A stretch of DNA of 64,000 nucleotides from the NCBI RefSeq assembly GCF_900604385.1, contig NZ_LR027382.1, positions 2,395,001 to 2,459,000 on the forward strand, read 5' to 3'. Every line of letters starts with the position of its first letter. Within the stretch, counting starts at the first letter, position 1. Position numbers and translations under genes: made by a program. The notes under the pieces were generated by a model. The model was given only the letters and a program-made list of their open reading frames with translations. It searched no databases and was not told where the DNA came from. Of the stretch, positions 7,972 to 16,410 are shown piece after piece. Source of the DNA: Alistipes megaguti (GTDB lineage: Bacteria > Bacteroidota > Bacteroidia > Bacteroidales > Rikenellaceae).

Positions 7972-8002
7972 ATATCTGCCACCCGCTATGGATGGCAGAT
8001 AT
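7972..8002. terminator. Bidirectional terminator between apeA-like gene and remnant frame
   Basis: An 11-bp perfect stem (AATATCTGCCA/TGGCAGATATT) with a 9-nt loop, followed by TTTG on the plus strand and by TATTTTAG on the minus strand. It would end leftward transcripts of the remnant frame at 8028-8115. Confidence 0.7.
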
Positions 8003-8027
8003 TTTTGTGATAGATTATCTTTTTATT

Positions 8028-8115
8028 TTATAATAACACAATCTTTTTCAACTGCGCATCATAAGCAATAGGTTGACCATTGATAATATAATTCACAGCT
8101 TGTTCAATAATGGGA
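8028..8115 (-). pseudogene. Truncated 3' end of an unidentified island gene
   Basis: The minus strand shows an open frame ending PIIEQAVNYIINGQPIAY plus about a dozen codons and a stop, then a terminator hairpin. The frame runs straight into the left inverted repeat of the IS256-family element, so its front is gone. It does not resemble the catalytic end of a tyrosine recombinase, so it is probably a different gene from the integrase on the other side of the element. The product is not recognised. Confidence 0.45.
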
Positions 8116-8155
8116 GTGTAAACTGAACTGTGTCAAGTTTAGTTTTGTTGTGTCG

Positions 8156-8183
8156 GAGTAGGCGGCCATGGCCGCCTACTCCA
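8156..8183. other. Perfect 28-bp palindrome inside the IS256-family element
   Basis: The arm GGAGTAGGCGGCCA is followed by its exact complement. It lies 50 bases downstream of the transposase stop, near the left end. As RNA it would form a very stable stem and may act as a terminator or keep incoming transcripts out. Confidence 0.6.
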
Positions 8184-8232
8184 ACCGCTAATTTATCAAA
8201 CCTATCAAAGAACTCCAAATAATAGTGTTTTT

Positions 8233-9450
8233 TCAGGACAGTATCCTGAACCTGTCCGGGAACAGGATGGCCAGTTGCTGGGCAGTCTGACCCCAGTTCT
8301 GGACAGGCTGCGTCCACTTGCGTCTGATTCTTGTAAATGCCATAGACACAAGTTTTTCGAGGGCTGTGTCGTTCGGAAAGACCCCCTTGTTCTTGGTGAC
8401 CTTACGCAACTGGCGGTGGTAGCCCTCCACGGTGTTGGTGGTGTATATTATGCGCCGTATGTGTTCGGAGTATTGGAAGTACGCGCTGAGCCTTTCCCAG
8501 TTGTCACGCCAGCTCTTGATGACTATCGGATAGTCCTCGCCCCACTTCAGTTCCAGCTCATCCAGAGCCTGTTCCGCCGCATCCTTGTTCACCGCCTGGT
8601 AGACCTGCTTCAGATCCTTCATGAACTCCTTCTGCCGCTTGCTGGCCATATACTTTATCGAGTTGCGTATCTGGTGGACTATACACAACTGCACCGTGGT
8701 CTCGGGAAAGACGCTCGCTATCGCATCCGGGAAACCCTTCAGCCCGTCAACGCACGCTATGAGGATGTCCCGGACTCCTCTGCTCTGGAGGTCGGTCAGG
8801 ACACCCAGCCAGAAGTTCGCACCCTCGCTCTTGGATATGTACATCCCGAGCAATTCCTTGCGGCCTTCCGAATTGAGTGCCAGAACATTATATATGGCTC
8901 TAGTCACAGGACGGTTCTTCTCGTCCATCACCTTATAATGCACCGCATCAAGCCATACTATGGGATAGACGCTTTCCAGCGCCCGGCTCTTCCATGCCTG
9001 GATCTCCGGCAGCACCCTGTCCGTGATGCTGCTGATCGTCTCCGCCGATATCCTGTTCCCGAACTGCTCCTCCAGTATGTCGCTTATCTCCCTCGTGCTG
9101 TTCCCGATGGCATACAGCCCTATTATCCTGTCCGCCAATGAGTCCGCCAGTATCTTCTCCCTCTTCCGGACAACCTGCGGGTCGAATGTCCCGTCCCTGT
9201 CCCGCGGCGTGTTGATCGTTATTTCGCCCATCGAGGTCTGGACCTGCTTGCTCATGTGCCCGTTGCGCCGATTCCCGTACTCCCGTTCTACTCCTTCCAG
9301 ATGGCTGTCCATCTCTCCTTCCAGCGCGCTGTTAAGCAGATTCTCCAACAGCGGTGCCAATACTCCGTCCTTGCCGGATAGTGGTACTCCCGCCTTCAAT
9401 TGTTCTATGGCGTTCGCCTTGAACTGTTCGTAATCAAATCTTTCGCTCAT
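8233..9450 (-). CDS. IS256-family (Mutator-type) transposase
   Basis: A 405-residue full-length Transposase_mut protein. The DDE residues are visible as WLDAVHYKV, CVDGLKGFPDAI and the C-terminal TTNTVEGYHRQLRK, with the family's CIVHQIRNSIKY motif between. The N-terminus SERFDYEQFKANAIEQLK is the usual start. It moves the surrounding element by a copy-out mechanism with a DNA circle, as known for the family. No internal stop or frameshift is seen, so it may be active. Confidence 0.95.
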   Translation of the reverse strand: MSERFDYEQFKANAIEQLKAGVPLSGKDGVLAPLLENLLNSALEGEMDSHLEGVEREYGNRRNGHMSKQVQTSMGEITINTPRDRDGTFDPQVVRKREKILADSLADRIIGLYAIGNSTREISDILEEQFGNRISAETISSITDRVLPEIQAWKSRALESVYPIVWLDAVHYKVMDEKNRPVTRAIYNVLALNSEGRKELLGMYISKSEGANFWLGVLTDLQSRGVRDILIACVDGLKGFPDAIASVFPETTVQLCIVHQIRNSIKYMASKRQKEFMKDLKQVYQAVNKDAAEQALDELELKWGEDYPIVIKSWRDNWERLSAYFQYSEHIRRIIYTTNTVEGYHRQLRKVTKNKGVFPNDTALEKLVSMAFTRIRRKWTQPVQNWGQTAQQLAILFPDRFRILS

Positions 9451-9505
9451 AATAAAAAAGTGTGTCTAAAGTTATTATTTTTTACCTTACTTGACACACT
9501 TTAAT

Positions 9506-10198
9506 TTACGCTCTCCGATATTGCCGCTCTTTCAGGTCAAAGTAGGACTGTTTGATTTGGGCTGAGACCTTTGCAGATAACAAGTCATTGTCTGTGGCAT
9601 ACATGGCAGCTTTAATAAGAGGAGTCAGCATTTTGTTGATTCCTTCTTTGGTATTACCCCGTTTGATGCAGTATGTCTTATATTTTTCTATCAGATCAAT
9701 TGTTAAGTCAGTTAAATAAATAATGCCTTCCCCCGTTTGCTCAGACAAGAAGCGTTGAAATTTCTTGATATAGCGATCCCCATTATAGTAGGTTGAATAG
9801 GACAGTTTCTCCCAATCATACCGCTGCTGATTGTATTCCGTAGCGTATTGAATAAAATCAATCTTCTTGGGGTCATTTTGTTGAGCGAACTCACCCTTGA
9901 GCATCTTACGGACAATATCTGCCGTCAGGTGCCCTTCATATGCCATGATTTGCTCATCCACTTTTTCCCGTTGCAGTTTCAACTGATTGTTCAGTCGTAC
10001 TGCAGCGGGATTTTTGCTTTTTACAGTTTGCGTCTTACTGTCCCAATCGTCAGGTTTAACAAAAATATCCGTGGTAATGGTGACAGGTGTTGTGTTGATG
10101 TTATAACAAAGATATAGGGCGACTTTACCCTCTTTATTGGGTTTCTTGTTTTTGATGACAATGTTCCCTGTTGGGAATTTTGACTTTACGCGCCCCAT
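9506..10198 (-). pseudogene. Tyrosine integrase truncated by IS256-family insertion
   Basis: The frame encodes 230 residues: an arm-type DNA-binding domain at the N-terminus (GNIVIKNKKPNKEGKVALYL, then VTITTDIFVKPDDWD) and the SAM-like core-binding domain to about residue 220. The catalytic domain with its R-H-R-Y residues is missing. The last codons and the stop are supplied by the inverted repeat of the insertion sequence. Intact relatives in Bacteroidota conjugative and mobilisable elements have about 400 residues. It lies about 160 bases from the right attachment repeat, so it was most likely the enzyme that put the island in the DUF2795 gene. Confidence 0.8.
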
Positions 10199-10287
10199 AT
10201 TCTATGTTATTTATCGTGGATGAACACATAAATATAGGTAGATTATTAGAAAGTTTATATACCTGAACTATACTTTTTAATACGAAA

Positions 10288-10309
10288 AATGCGACCCGTA
10301 GGTCGCATT
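10288..10309 (-). terminator. Terminator behind the restored DUF2795 gene
   Basis: Stem AATGCGACC/GGTCGCATT with a 4-nt loop. The arms match those of the hairpin at 4652-4676, but the loop and all surrounding sequence differ, so this copy came with the island. Confidence 0.65.
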
Positions 10310-10328
10310 AGCAAGTTTTTAAAAGGCG

Positions 10329-10355
10329 TATTTTGAGGTATTTACCTCCAAAATA
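10329..10355. other. Inverted repeat just inside the right island edge
   Basis: TATTTTGAGGTA and TACCTCCAAAATA pair with a single bulged base around a 2-nt centre. It is five bases from the 22-bp repeat, so it may be part of the integrase recognition region or a second terminator for the DUF2795 gene. Confidence 0.4.
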
Positions 10356-10358
10356 GGC

Positions 10359-10580
10359 TTAATACTCCTCCTCGTTGAAGAAGAAGTCGTCCTTGGAGGG
10401 GTAGTCGGGCCAGATATCCTCGATGGATTCGTATATTTCGCCTTCGTCCTCGATCTCCTGAAGATTCTCGAGCACCTCGAGTGGGGCACCCGAACGGACA
10501 GCATAGTCAATCAACTCGTCTTTTGTTGCGGGCCAGGGAGCATCTTCGAGCTTCGAGGCCAATTCCAGCGTCCAGTACAT
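10359..10580 (-). CDS. DUF2795 domain protein, 3' end used as integration site
   Basis: A 73-residue acidic helical protein, MYWTLELASKLEDAPWPATK onward, of a small DUF2795-type family well conserved in Bacteroidota. The function is unknown. The C-terminus DDFFFNEEEY is encoded inside the right attachment repeat, so the last seven codons and the terminator behind them came with the island while the product stays full length. A TATTTTTG box 77 bases upstream is a likely promoter. It is a small, conserved, probably constitutive gene, which would make a safe target, much as tRNA genes do for other elements. Confidence 0.85.
   Translation of the reverse strand: MYWTLELASKLEDAPWPATKDELIDYAVRSGAPLEVLENLQEIEDEGEIYESIEDIWPDYPSKDDFFFNEEEY
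10360..10381. other. Right attachment site (att-like repeat)
   Basis: 22 bp inside the 3' end of the DUF2795 coding sequence. It matches 4722-4743 except for one base (C instead of T). It codes for the last seven residues and stop, so integration keeps the protein sequence intact. Confidence 0.6.
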
Positions 10581-10894
10581 AGCTATAAAATTTTAAGTTG
10601 TTAACAATCAGCAGTTTGGTCGCTTTCGGGAGGATTGCCTTCCGATGATTGAATTGCAAAAATATAAAAAAAACGAGAAAAACAAAAAAATTGCAGAATC
10701 TTGAGACCAGTGTGTACGAAGTGGACAGAAAACGGCCCTGGCGGTGCTTTTAGGGCCATTTTTCGGCGAAATCAGGTTTCGGGACCGATTGTTTTGCTGA
10801 GCGGTGCAGGCTGACGTGTGGAGCGGCGTGGAGCAGCCTTGGCGGAGTGCAGCCGCGCCCCTTCCCCACTGGCCGGCCGCACCGTTTTGCACAC
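10581..10894. other. Intergenic region upstream of the DUF2795 gene
   Basis: 314 bases without a gene. It holds the minus-strand promoter box at 10657-10664, an A-rich tract, and a hairpin at about 10734-10757 (GGCCCT/AGGGCC followed by a T run on the plus strand). The part from 10800 is GC-rich and structureless to the eye and leads to the methyltransferase stop. Confidence 0.4.
10657..10664 (-). promoter_or_regulatory. -7 promoter box for the DUF2795 gene
   Basis: TATTTTTG followed by C on the minus strand, 77 bases before the ATG at 10580. Confidence 0.5.
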
Positions 10895-11659
10895 CTATTT
10901 TACGGCGACGAAGAAGAGGTCGTAACACCCGTCGGCCACGGGCGCAATGCGGTAGTCGTCCATGCGGATGGAGACGGTCAGATCGCTGTTTTCGCGCAGG
11001 AGCCGGCGTCGGTTGAGGCGGTTGAGCAGGTCGTAGGGGATCTGGAGCATCCAGCGGGGCAGCCGGTGCTGGAGGTCGAGCACATCGAAACGGGTGACAC
11101 GTTCGACACCGCGGCGGTTTTTTTCGTAGTACTCCGCGACGCGGTCATTTCCGAAGACGCCGAGCGCCTCGACCTGGCTGAATACGCTGCCGAGCAACTG
11201 CCGGAGCTCTGCGGCGGAGTATTCACGTACGTGCCAGGGGTTCCTCGTGAGCGACATCGGGGCATTGGGGGTGGTGACGATCAAGCGGCCGCCGGGGCGC
11301 AGTACGCGGTGGATTTCGTCGACGAAGCGCCGGTCGTCGCGGATGTGTTCGATGACCTGGAACGAGATGACGCAGTCGAACGACTCGTCGGGGAACTTCA
11401 GCGGCGGAACGACGGCCTGCCGGAACTCGACGTCGGGCCGTGCCAGCAGTTCGGGGGCCGGAACGTGCTTGTCGAGGGTGACGAATCGCCGGGCATGGGG
11501 AGCGACGACCTCGATTCCGTAACCGGCGCCTGTGCCGATCTCGAGCACATCGCCCGCAATGCGTTGTGCGGCAGTGTGGTAGGCGAGCAGCGAACGTTGG
11601 AAGACGAAGTTGTCCGAAGCTTCGCGCGAGACCCTTTCGGCGGTATTGATCGTAGCCAT
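10895..11659 (-). CDS. Class I SAM-dependent methyltransferase
   Basis: A 254-residue methyltransferase of the Methyltransf_11 type. The SAM-binding motif I is VLEIGTGAGYG at residues 38-48, and the acidic end of strand 2 is LDKH. The post-motif FDCVISFQVIEHI and HRVLRPGGRLIVTTPN are classical. The C-terminal ~90 residues, YYEKNRRGVERVTRFDVLDL onward, resemble the tails of methyltransferases next to cell-surface or ubiquinone-like methylases, but no substrate can be assigned. The gene follows cvfB by 13 bases, a gap that contains a run of eight G, and is probably in the same transcript. Confidence 0.85.
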   Translation of the reverse strand: MATINTAERVSREASDNFVFQRSLLAYHTAAQRIAGDVLEIGTGAGYGIEVVAPHARRFVTLDKHVPAPELLARPDVEFRQAVVPPLKFPDESFDCVISFQVIEHIRDDRRFVDEIHRVLRPGGRLIVTTPNAPMSLTRNPWHVREYSAAELRQLLGSVFSQVEALGVFGNDRVAEYYEKNRRGVERVTRFDVLDLQHRLPRWMLQIPYDLLNRLNRRRLLRENSDLTVSIRMDDYRIAPVADGCYDLFFVAVK

Positions 11660-11672
11660 TTTTCGGGGGGGG

Positions 11673-12533
11673 TTAATGTTTCTCTTTCTCGGGGAGCTTC
11701 TCCACCAGCCGCATGCCCTCCTCGGAGGTGACGACGGCGCCGCGTTTGAGGAGCATGCCGAGCGAGCGTTTGAAGACCTTCTTGCTCATTTGCGTCAGGT
11801 GTTTGACCGCTTCGGGCGACGAGTCGTCGTTCAGGGGGAGGAATCCGCCGTTTTCGCGGAGCAGCCGCAGGAGCACCTCGGCCGAGTCCTTGACCTGGGC
11901 GAAACCGGTCTGCTGGAGGGAGATGTCGATGCGGTTGTCGTCGGTGATGCGGCTGACATAACCTGAGAGACGGTCACCGACGGCCACGGGGCGGAAGATC
12001 TGGTTTCGGTAGATCATTCCCCAATGGCGGTTGTTGACCACGACGCGGAATCCGATCGGGCTTTCGGAGGCGATCAGCAGCGAGACTTCGTCGCGGGGTT
12101 TGACCGTGATAGAGTCGTTGTTGACCCAGGCCTTGAACTTTTCGGTGGCCACGCAGCGGCCGGTGATGGCATCCTCGTAGAGATAGACGACGTAGGAGTG
12201 CCCGACCAGCACGCCGCCCTGCTGATTGCGGTTCGGGAGGAAGAGGTCCTTGCCGTGGAGGCCCCAGTCGAGGAATGCGCCGTGTGGGGTTTTGTCGACG
12301 ACGCGCAGATAGCCGACCTCGCCGACCTTGAGCAGCGGGGTTTCGGTCGTGGCGACGAGCCGGTCCTCGGAGTCGTGGTAGACGAATACCTCCTTCTGGT
12401 CGCCGACCTTGTCGGAGAGCGAGGTGTAGCGGTTAGGCAGCAGGACCTCCTGCTGCTCTTCGTCGGCGAGATAGAGACCGTGGTCCGAGACGCGGCTGAC
12501 GGTCAGGGTTTGCATGTATCCGGCTCTGAGCAT
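11673..12533 (-). CDS. CvfB-family S1 RNA-binding protein
   Basis: A 286-residue protein of the CvfB/YitL family with tandem S1-like OB folds followed by a winged-helix-like C-terminus. Signature segments are GLYLADEEQQEVLLPNRY near the start, VGEVGYLRVVDKTPHGAFLDWGLHGKDLFLP and RISDISLQQ-type ending of the third S1 repeat. Family members bind RNA and in staphylococci affect virulence gene expression; the role here is unknown. The start at 12533 (MLRAGYMQTL) places the GxxxxLxV opening as in relatives; an alternative ATG lies six codons later at 12515. It is divergent from the omega-amidase gene. Confidence 0.88.
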   Translation of the reverse strand: MLRAGYMQTLTVSRVSDHGLYLADEEQQEVLLPNRYTSLSDKVGDQKEVFVYHDSEDRLVATTETPLLKVGEVGYLRVVDKTPHGAFLDWGLHGKDLFLPNRNQQGGVLVGHSYVVYLYEDAITGRCVATEKFKAWVNNDSITVKPRDEVSLLIASESPIGFRVVVNNRHWGMIYRNQIFRPVAVGDRLSGYVSRITDDNRIDISLQQTGFAQVKDSAEVLLRLLRENGGFLPLNDDSSPEAVKHLTQMSKKVFKRSLGMLLKRGAVVTSEEGMRLVEKLPEKEKH

Positions 12534-12710
12534 AACGTGGTGGAAATAGTCCGGTGCAAAAGTACGTTTAATTTCGTGGGTTTGCAAACTCCGGTGGGAA
12601 CAAGGCGAGAAAAATGGCCGTTGGGAGTTGGAAACTCGGACGAAAATGGTTACCTTTACAAGAGTCCGGGCCACAGGTCCGGAGCCAGGCGACAAAAACA
12701 GCAACATTTT

Positions 12711-13487
12711 ATGAAAAACGACGAAATTTTCGATCTGACCCTGCTGCAGCTCGATGCGGCAACCGTTTCCGCGCAATCGCTCGAAACCATCGGCGAAGCC
12801 GTTCTCCGGGCCCCGGGCGATCTGGTTCTGCTGCCCGAGATGTTTGCCACGGGCTTCCGCCCGGATGCCACCGCGGTGGCGCAGCCCGCCGACGGGGAGA
12901 TTGTCTCGGCGCTGCGTGGGTGGGCGGCCGAAAGCGGCAAGGCCGTAGCGGGGAGTGTGGCCGTGCGTGACGGCGCGACGCTGCGCAACCGCCTCTTCTT
13001 CGCCCACCCGAGCGGAGAGCTCGCCTGGTACGACAAGCGCCACCTCTTCCGTCCGGGGGGCGAGACCGGGCCCTTCACGCCGGGCAGCGACCGCACGGTG
13101 GTCGAATACCGGGGACTGCGTTTTCTGCTGCTGGTCTGCTACGACCTGCGCTTTCCGGTGTGGAGCCGCTGCCGGCGGGATTACGACGTGATTCTGTGCA
13201 GTGCGGCGTGGCCCGAGTCGCGGCGCGACGTATGGCGGACGCTGCTCTGCGCGCGGGCGCTGGAGAACCAGGCCTGGATCGTGGGGACGAACTTCTGCGG
13301 CGAGGATTCGTCGGGACGTTACGCCGGCTCGTCGGCCATCATCGACTGCTACGGGCGCTTTCGGGCCGAGGCTCCCGAACGCGGGGCGGCGTGCCGCACG
13401 GTCCACTTTTCGCTCGACGAGCAGAACCGCTTCCGGGAGCGCTTCCCGACGTGGCGCGACGCGGATGACTTCGTTTTGAAGCAATAA
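12711..13487 (+). CDS. Carbon-nitrogen hydrolase, omega-amidase type
   Basis: A 258-residue nitrilase-superfamily hydrolase. The catalytic triad is visible: Glu43 (LLPEMFATGF), Lys109 (WYDKRHLF) and Cys143 (LVCYDLRFPVW). The RFPVWSR ending of the nucleophile motif and the length fit the omega-amidase group (YafV/Nit2), which hydrolyses alpha-ketoglutaramate and related amides left by glutamine transaminases. The start is the ATG just before KNDEIFDLTLLQLD, since the frame further upstream shadows cvfB. uvrA follows 97 bases later from its own promoter. Confidence 0.9.
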   Translation: MKNDEIFDLTLLQLDAATVSAQSLETIGEAVLRAPGDLVLLPEMFATGFRPDATAVAQPADGEIVSALRGWAAESGKAVAGSVAVRDGATLRNRLFFAHPSGELAWYDKRHLFRPGGETGPFTPGSDRTVVEYRGLRFLLLVCYDLRFPVWSRCRRDYDVILCSAAWPESRRDVWRTLLCARALENQAWIVGTNFCGEDSSGRYAGSSAIIDCYGRFRAEAPERGAACRTVHFSLDEQNRFRERFPTWRDADDFVLKQ

Positions 13488-13503
13488 ATCGCGGAAAATA
13501 TCG

Positions 13504-13511
13504 TATCTTTG
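13504..13511 (+). promoter_or_regulatory. -7 promoter box for uvrA
   Basis: TATCTTTG followed by C, 74 bases before the uvrA ATG. No clear LexA-like site is recognised nearby. Confidence 0.6.
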
Positions 13512-13584
13512 CACGATTCCCCGCGCCGCGAGGGGCGGGGAGGAGAGGGAGGTTGTGTGCCTCCCGGGCTACGATACGCACATT

Positions 13585-16401
13585 ATGGAGGAAACGATCA
13601 AGATACAGGGTGCGCGGGTCCACAACCTGAAGAACGTGGATCTGGAGATTCCGCGCCACAAGCTGGTGGTCATCACGGGCCTTTCAGGTTCGGGCAAGTC
13701 GTCGCTGGCCTTCGACACGATCTACGCCGAGGGACAGCGGCGCTACATGGAGACGCTGTCGACCTATGCACGTCAGTTCGTGGGGACGATGGAGCGTCCG
13801 GACGTGGACAAGATCACGGGTCTGAGCCCGGTGGTCGCCATCGAGCAGAAGACGACGAACAGGAATCCGCGTTCGACGGTGGGCACCGTGACGGAGATCA
13901 ACGACTTTCTGCGCCTGCTCTACGCGCGGGCGTCGCGGGCCTATTCGCCGGTGACGGGCGAGGAGATGGTCCACTATACCGACGACCAGATCGCCGATCT
14001 GATCCTGAAGGGGTTCTCGGGCCGGCGCATCGCGCTGATGGCGCCGATCGTCAAGGGGCGCAAGGGCCACTACCGCGAGCTGTTCGAATCGCTGGCCAGG
14101 AAAGGGTATATCTACGCCCGTATCGACGGTGAGATCCGCGAGATCTCGATCGGCATGCGTCTCGACCGCTACAAGATCCACACGATCGACCTGGTTGTCG
14201 ACCGGCTGGTGGTGAGCGAGGATTCGCGCGAGCGGCTGATGTCGTCGCTCAAGGAGTCGATGCGGCAGGGCAAGGGGACGATGGCCGTCTACGACTATGG
14301 GACGGAGCAGCAGCGCTTCTATTCGCGCCACCTGATGTGCCCGACGACGGGCATTGCCTTCGAGGATCCGGCGCCGCACACCTTCTCGTTCAACTCGCCG
14401 AAGGGGGCCTGCCCCCACTGCAACGGTCTGGGCGAAGAGGCGGTCTTCGACGTGGGGAAGATCATCCCCGACCGTCGGCTGTCGCTGCGCGAGGGGGCTG
14501 TCGAGCCGCTGGGCAAATACCGCAACAACATGCTCTTCGCGACGCTCGAGATGCTGGGGCGCCGCTACGACTTTACGCTCGATGACCCGATCGAGAGCTT
14601 CTCGGAGGAGGCGTTGAACGCCGTGCTCTACGGCGATTCGGAACCTTTGACGGTCGATCTTTCGGAGTTCAGCTCCTCGGGCGGGCGGCAGTTCCTCTCG
14701 TGGGAGGGGGTCGCCGAGTATATCGGGCGCACGGAGGATGACGACTCGAAACGCGGGCAGAAGTGGCGCGACCAGTTTCTCGTCTACCGCAAGTGCTCGG
14801 TCTGCGGGGGGACGCGCCTGAAGAAGGAGGCGCTGCAGTTCCGCATCGCGGGCAAGAACATCGCCGAGGTTTCGGCCCTGTCGATTGCCGAATTTTCGGA
14901 GTGGGTGCCGACCATCCGCGCCTCGATGACCGACAAGGAGTGGCGCATTGCGCAGGAGATCGTCAAGGAGATCTCCGAGCGGCTGCGCTTCCTGATGGAC
15001 GTGGGGCTGGGCTACCTGTCGCTGGCACGCTCGTCGCGATCGCTGTCGGGGGGCGAGAGCCAGCGCATCCGGCTGGCGACGCAGATCGGCTCGAAACTGG
15101 TCAACGTGCTCTATATCCTCGACGAACCCTCGATCGGCCTCCACCAGCGCGACAACCAGCGGCTGATCCGCAGCCTGGAGGAGCTGCGCGACGCCGGCAA
15201 CTCGGTGATCGTCGTCGAACACGACGAGGACATGATGCGCGCGGCGGATTTCATCGTCGACGTGGGGCCGAAGGCGGGGCGCCGCGGCGGCTACATCGTG
15301 GCCGCGGGGACGTTCGACGACATCCTGCACGCGAATACCATCACGGCCGACTACCTTACGGGCCGTCGCCGCATCGAGATTCCTTCGACGCTGCGGCCGG
15401 GAACGGGCGAGTCGATCACGCTCCGCGGGGCGCGGGGCAACAACCTGCGCAACGTGACGGTGAGCTTTCCGCTGGGCAAGTTCATCTGCGTGACGGGAGT
15501 GAGCGGTTCGGGCAAGTCGACGCTGGTGAACGAGACGCTGCGTCCGATCCTCTCGAAGGCGCTCTACCGGTCGCTGGACCAGCCGCTGGAGTACGACTCG
15601 ATCGAGGGGATCGAACACATCGACAAACTGGTGGTCGTCGACCAGTCGCCCATCGGGCGCACGCCGCGGTCGAATCCGGCGACCTATTCGAACGTCTTCG
15701 CGGACATCCGCAAGCTGTTCGAGCTGACGCCCGACGCCCAGATCCGGGGCTTCAAGGCGGGGCGCTTTTCGTTCAACGTCAAGGGGGGACGGTGCGAGGA
15801 GTGCCGGGGGGCCGGTGTGCAGACCATCGAGATGAACTTTCTGCCGGACGTCTACGTGCGTTGCAAGGCGTGCGGCGGCCACCGCTACAACCGCGAGACG
15901 CTCGAGGTGCGCTACAAGGGCAAAAATATCGACGACGTGCTGAACATGACGGTGAACATGGCCGTGGAGTTCTTCGAGAATATCCCGTCGATCTACCAGA
16001 AACTCAAGGCGATCCAGGAGGTGGGGCTCGGTTATCTGACGCTGGGGCAGCCGTGCACGACGCTGTCGGGGGGTGAGAGCCAGCGGATCAAGCTCTCGGC
16101 CGAGCTTTCGAAACGCGATACGGGCCGTACGCTCTACATTCTCGACGAGCCGACGACGGGCCTCCATTTCGAGGATATCCGCCTGCTGCTGGAGGTGCTG
16201 AACAAGCTGGTCGACCGGGGCAATACGGTGATCGTCATCGAGCACAACCTCGACGTGGTGAAGGTGGCCGACCATCTGATCGACATCGGGCCCGAGGGCG
16301 GGGTAGGCGGCGGCGAGATCGTCGCCCAGGGGACTCCGCACGAGGTGGCGCAGTGCGAACGCAGCTATACGGGCCAGTTCCTGAAGCGAATAGGCCTTTG
16401 A
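13585..16401 (+). CDS. uvrA: Excinuclease ABC subunit UvrA
   Basis: A 938-residue UvrA, the damage-recognition ATPase of nucleotide excision repair that loads UvrB. The first Walker A is GLSGSGKSS at residues 32-40 and a second, GVSGSGKST, begins the other half. Both halves carry the ABC signature LSGGESQR and a Walker B (ILDEPSIGLH, ILDEPTTGLH). Zinc-binding cysteine pairs are seen in CPHCNGLGE, CSVCGGTRL, CEECRGAG and CKACGG. The start METIKIQ-type N-terminus (MEETIKIQGARVHNL) was chosen over an in-frame GTG/ATG region further up. A strong terminator follows. Confidence 0.97.
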   Translation: MEETIKIQGARVHNLKNVDLEIPRHKLVVITGLSGSGKSSLAFDTIYAEGQRRYMETLSTYARQFVGTMERPDVDKITGLSPVVAIEQKTTNRNPRSTVGTVTEINDFLRLLYARASRAYSPVTGEEMVHYTDDQIADLILKGFSGRRIALMAPIVKGRKGHYRELFESLARKGYIYARIDGEIREISIGMRLDRYKIHTIDLVVDRLVVSEDSRERLMSSLKESMRQGKGTMAVYDYGTEQQRFYSRHLMCPTTGIAFEDPAPHTFSFNSPKGACPHCNGLGEEAVFDVGKIIPDRRLSLREGAVEPLGKYRNNMLFATLEMLGRRYDFTLDDPIESFSEEALNAVLYGDSEPLTVDLSEFSSSGGRQFLSWEGVAEYIGRTEDDDSKRGQKWRDQFLVYRKCSVCGGTRLKKEALQFRIAGKNIAEVSALSIAEFSEWVPTIRASMTDKEWRIAQEIVKEISERLRFLMDVGLGYLSLARSSRSLSGGESQRIRLATQIGSKLVNVLYILDEPSIGLHQRDNQRLIRSLEELRDAGNSVIVVEHDEDMMRAADFIVDVGPKAGRRGGYIVAAGTFDDILHANTITADYLTGRRRIEIPSTLRPGTGESITLRGARGNNLRNVTVSFPLGKFICVTGVSGSGKSTLVNETLRPILSKALYRSLDQPLEYDSIEGIEHIDKLVVVDQSPIGRTPRSNPATYSNVFADIRKLFELTPDAQIRGFKAGRFSFNVKGGRCEECRGAGVQTIEMNFLPDVYVRCKACGGHRYNRETLEVRYKGKNIDDVLNMTVNMAVEFFENIPSIYQKLKAIQEVGLGYLTLGQPCTTLSGGESQRIKLSAELSKRDTGRTLYILDEPTTGLHFEDIRLLLEVLNKLVDRGNTVIVIEHNLDVVKVADHLIDIGPEGGVGGGEIVAQGTPHEVAQCERSYTGQFLKRIGL

Positions 16402-16410
16402 GGAAACGCT

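Larger units (their letters stand above)
8116..9512 (-). mobile_element. IS256-family insertion sequence
   Basis: About 1.4 kb with terminal inverted repeats at 8116-8139 and 9489-9512 that match at 20 of 24 positions and share the core TGTGTCAAGT. One complete transposase gene lies inside. The flanking 8-9 bp on the two sides differ, so no target duplication is visible. Together with the unrelated broken genes on either side this points to a deletion at the left end after insertion. Confidence 0.8.
4744..10381. mobile_element. Integrated island carrying ApeA defence gene, flanked by att-like repeats
   Basis: About 5.6 kb between two 22-bp near-identical copies of the DUF2795 gene end. The contents are foreign in look: the ApeA gene and its surroundings are strikingly AT-rich against GC-rich neighbours. 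A tyrosine integrase fragment lies next to the right edge, as is usual for integrative elements. Cargo, left to right: an IS1182-like insertion sequence, an ApeA HEPN gene, a remnant reading frame, an IS256-family element and the 5' part of the integrase. With the integrase catalytic domain missing the island is probably immobile on its own. The boundaries are inferred from the repeats. Confidence 0.65.

Noticed and set aside
8116..9512. Direct target repeats around the IS256-family element
   Set aside because: The bases flanking the inverted repeats differ on the two sides, so no duplication can be claimed.
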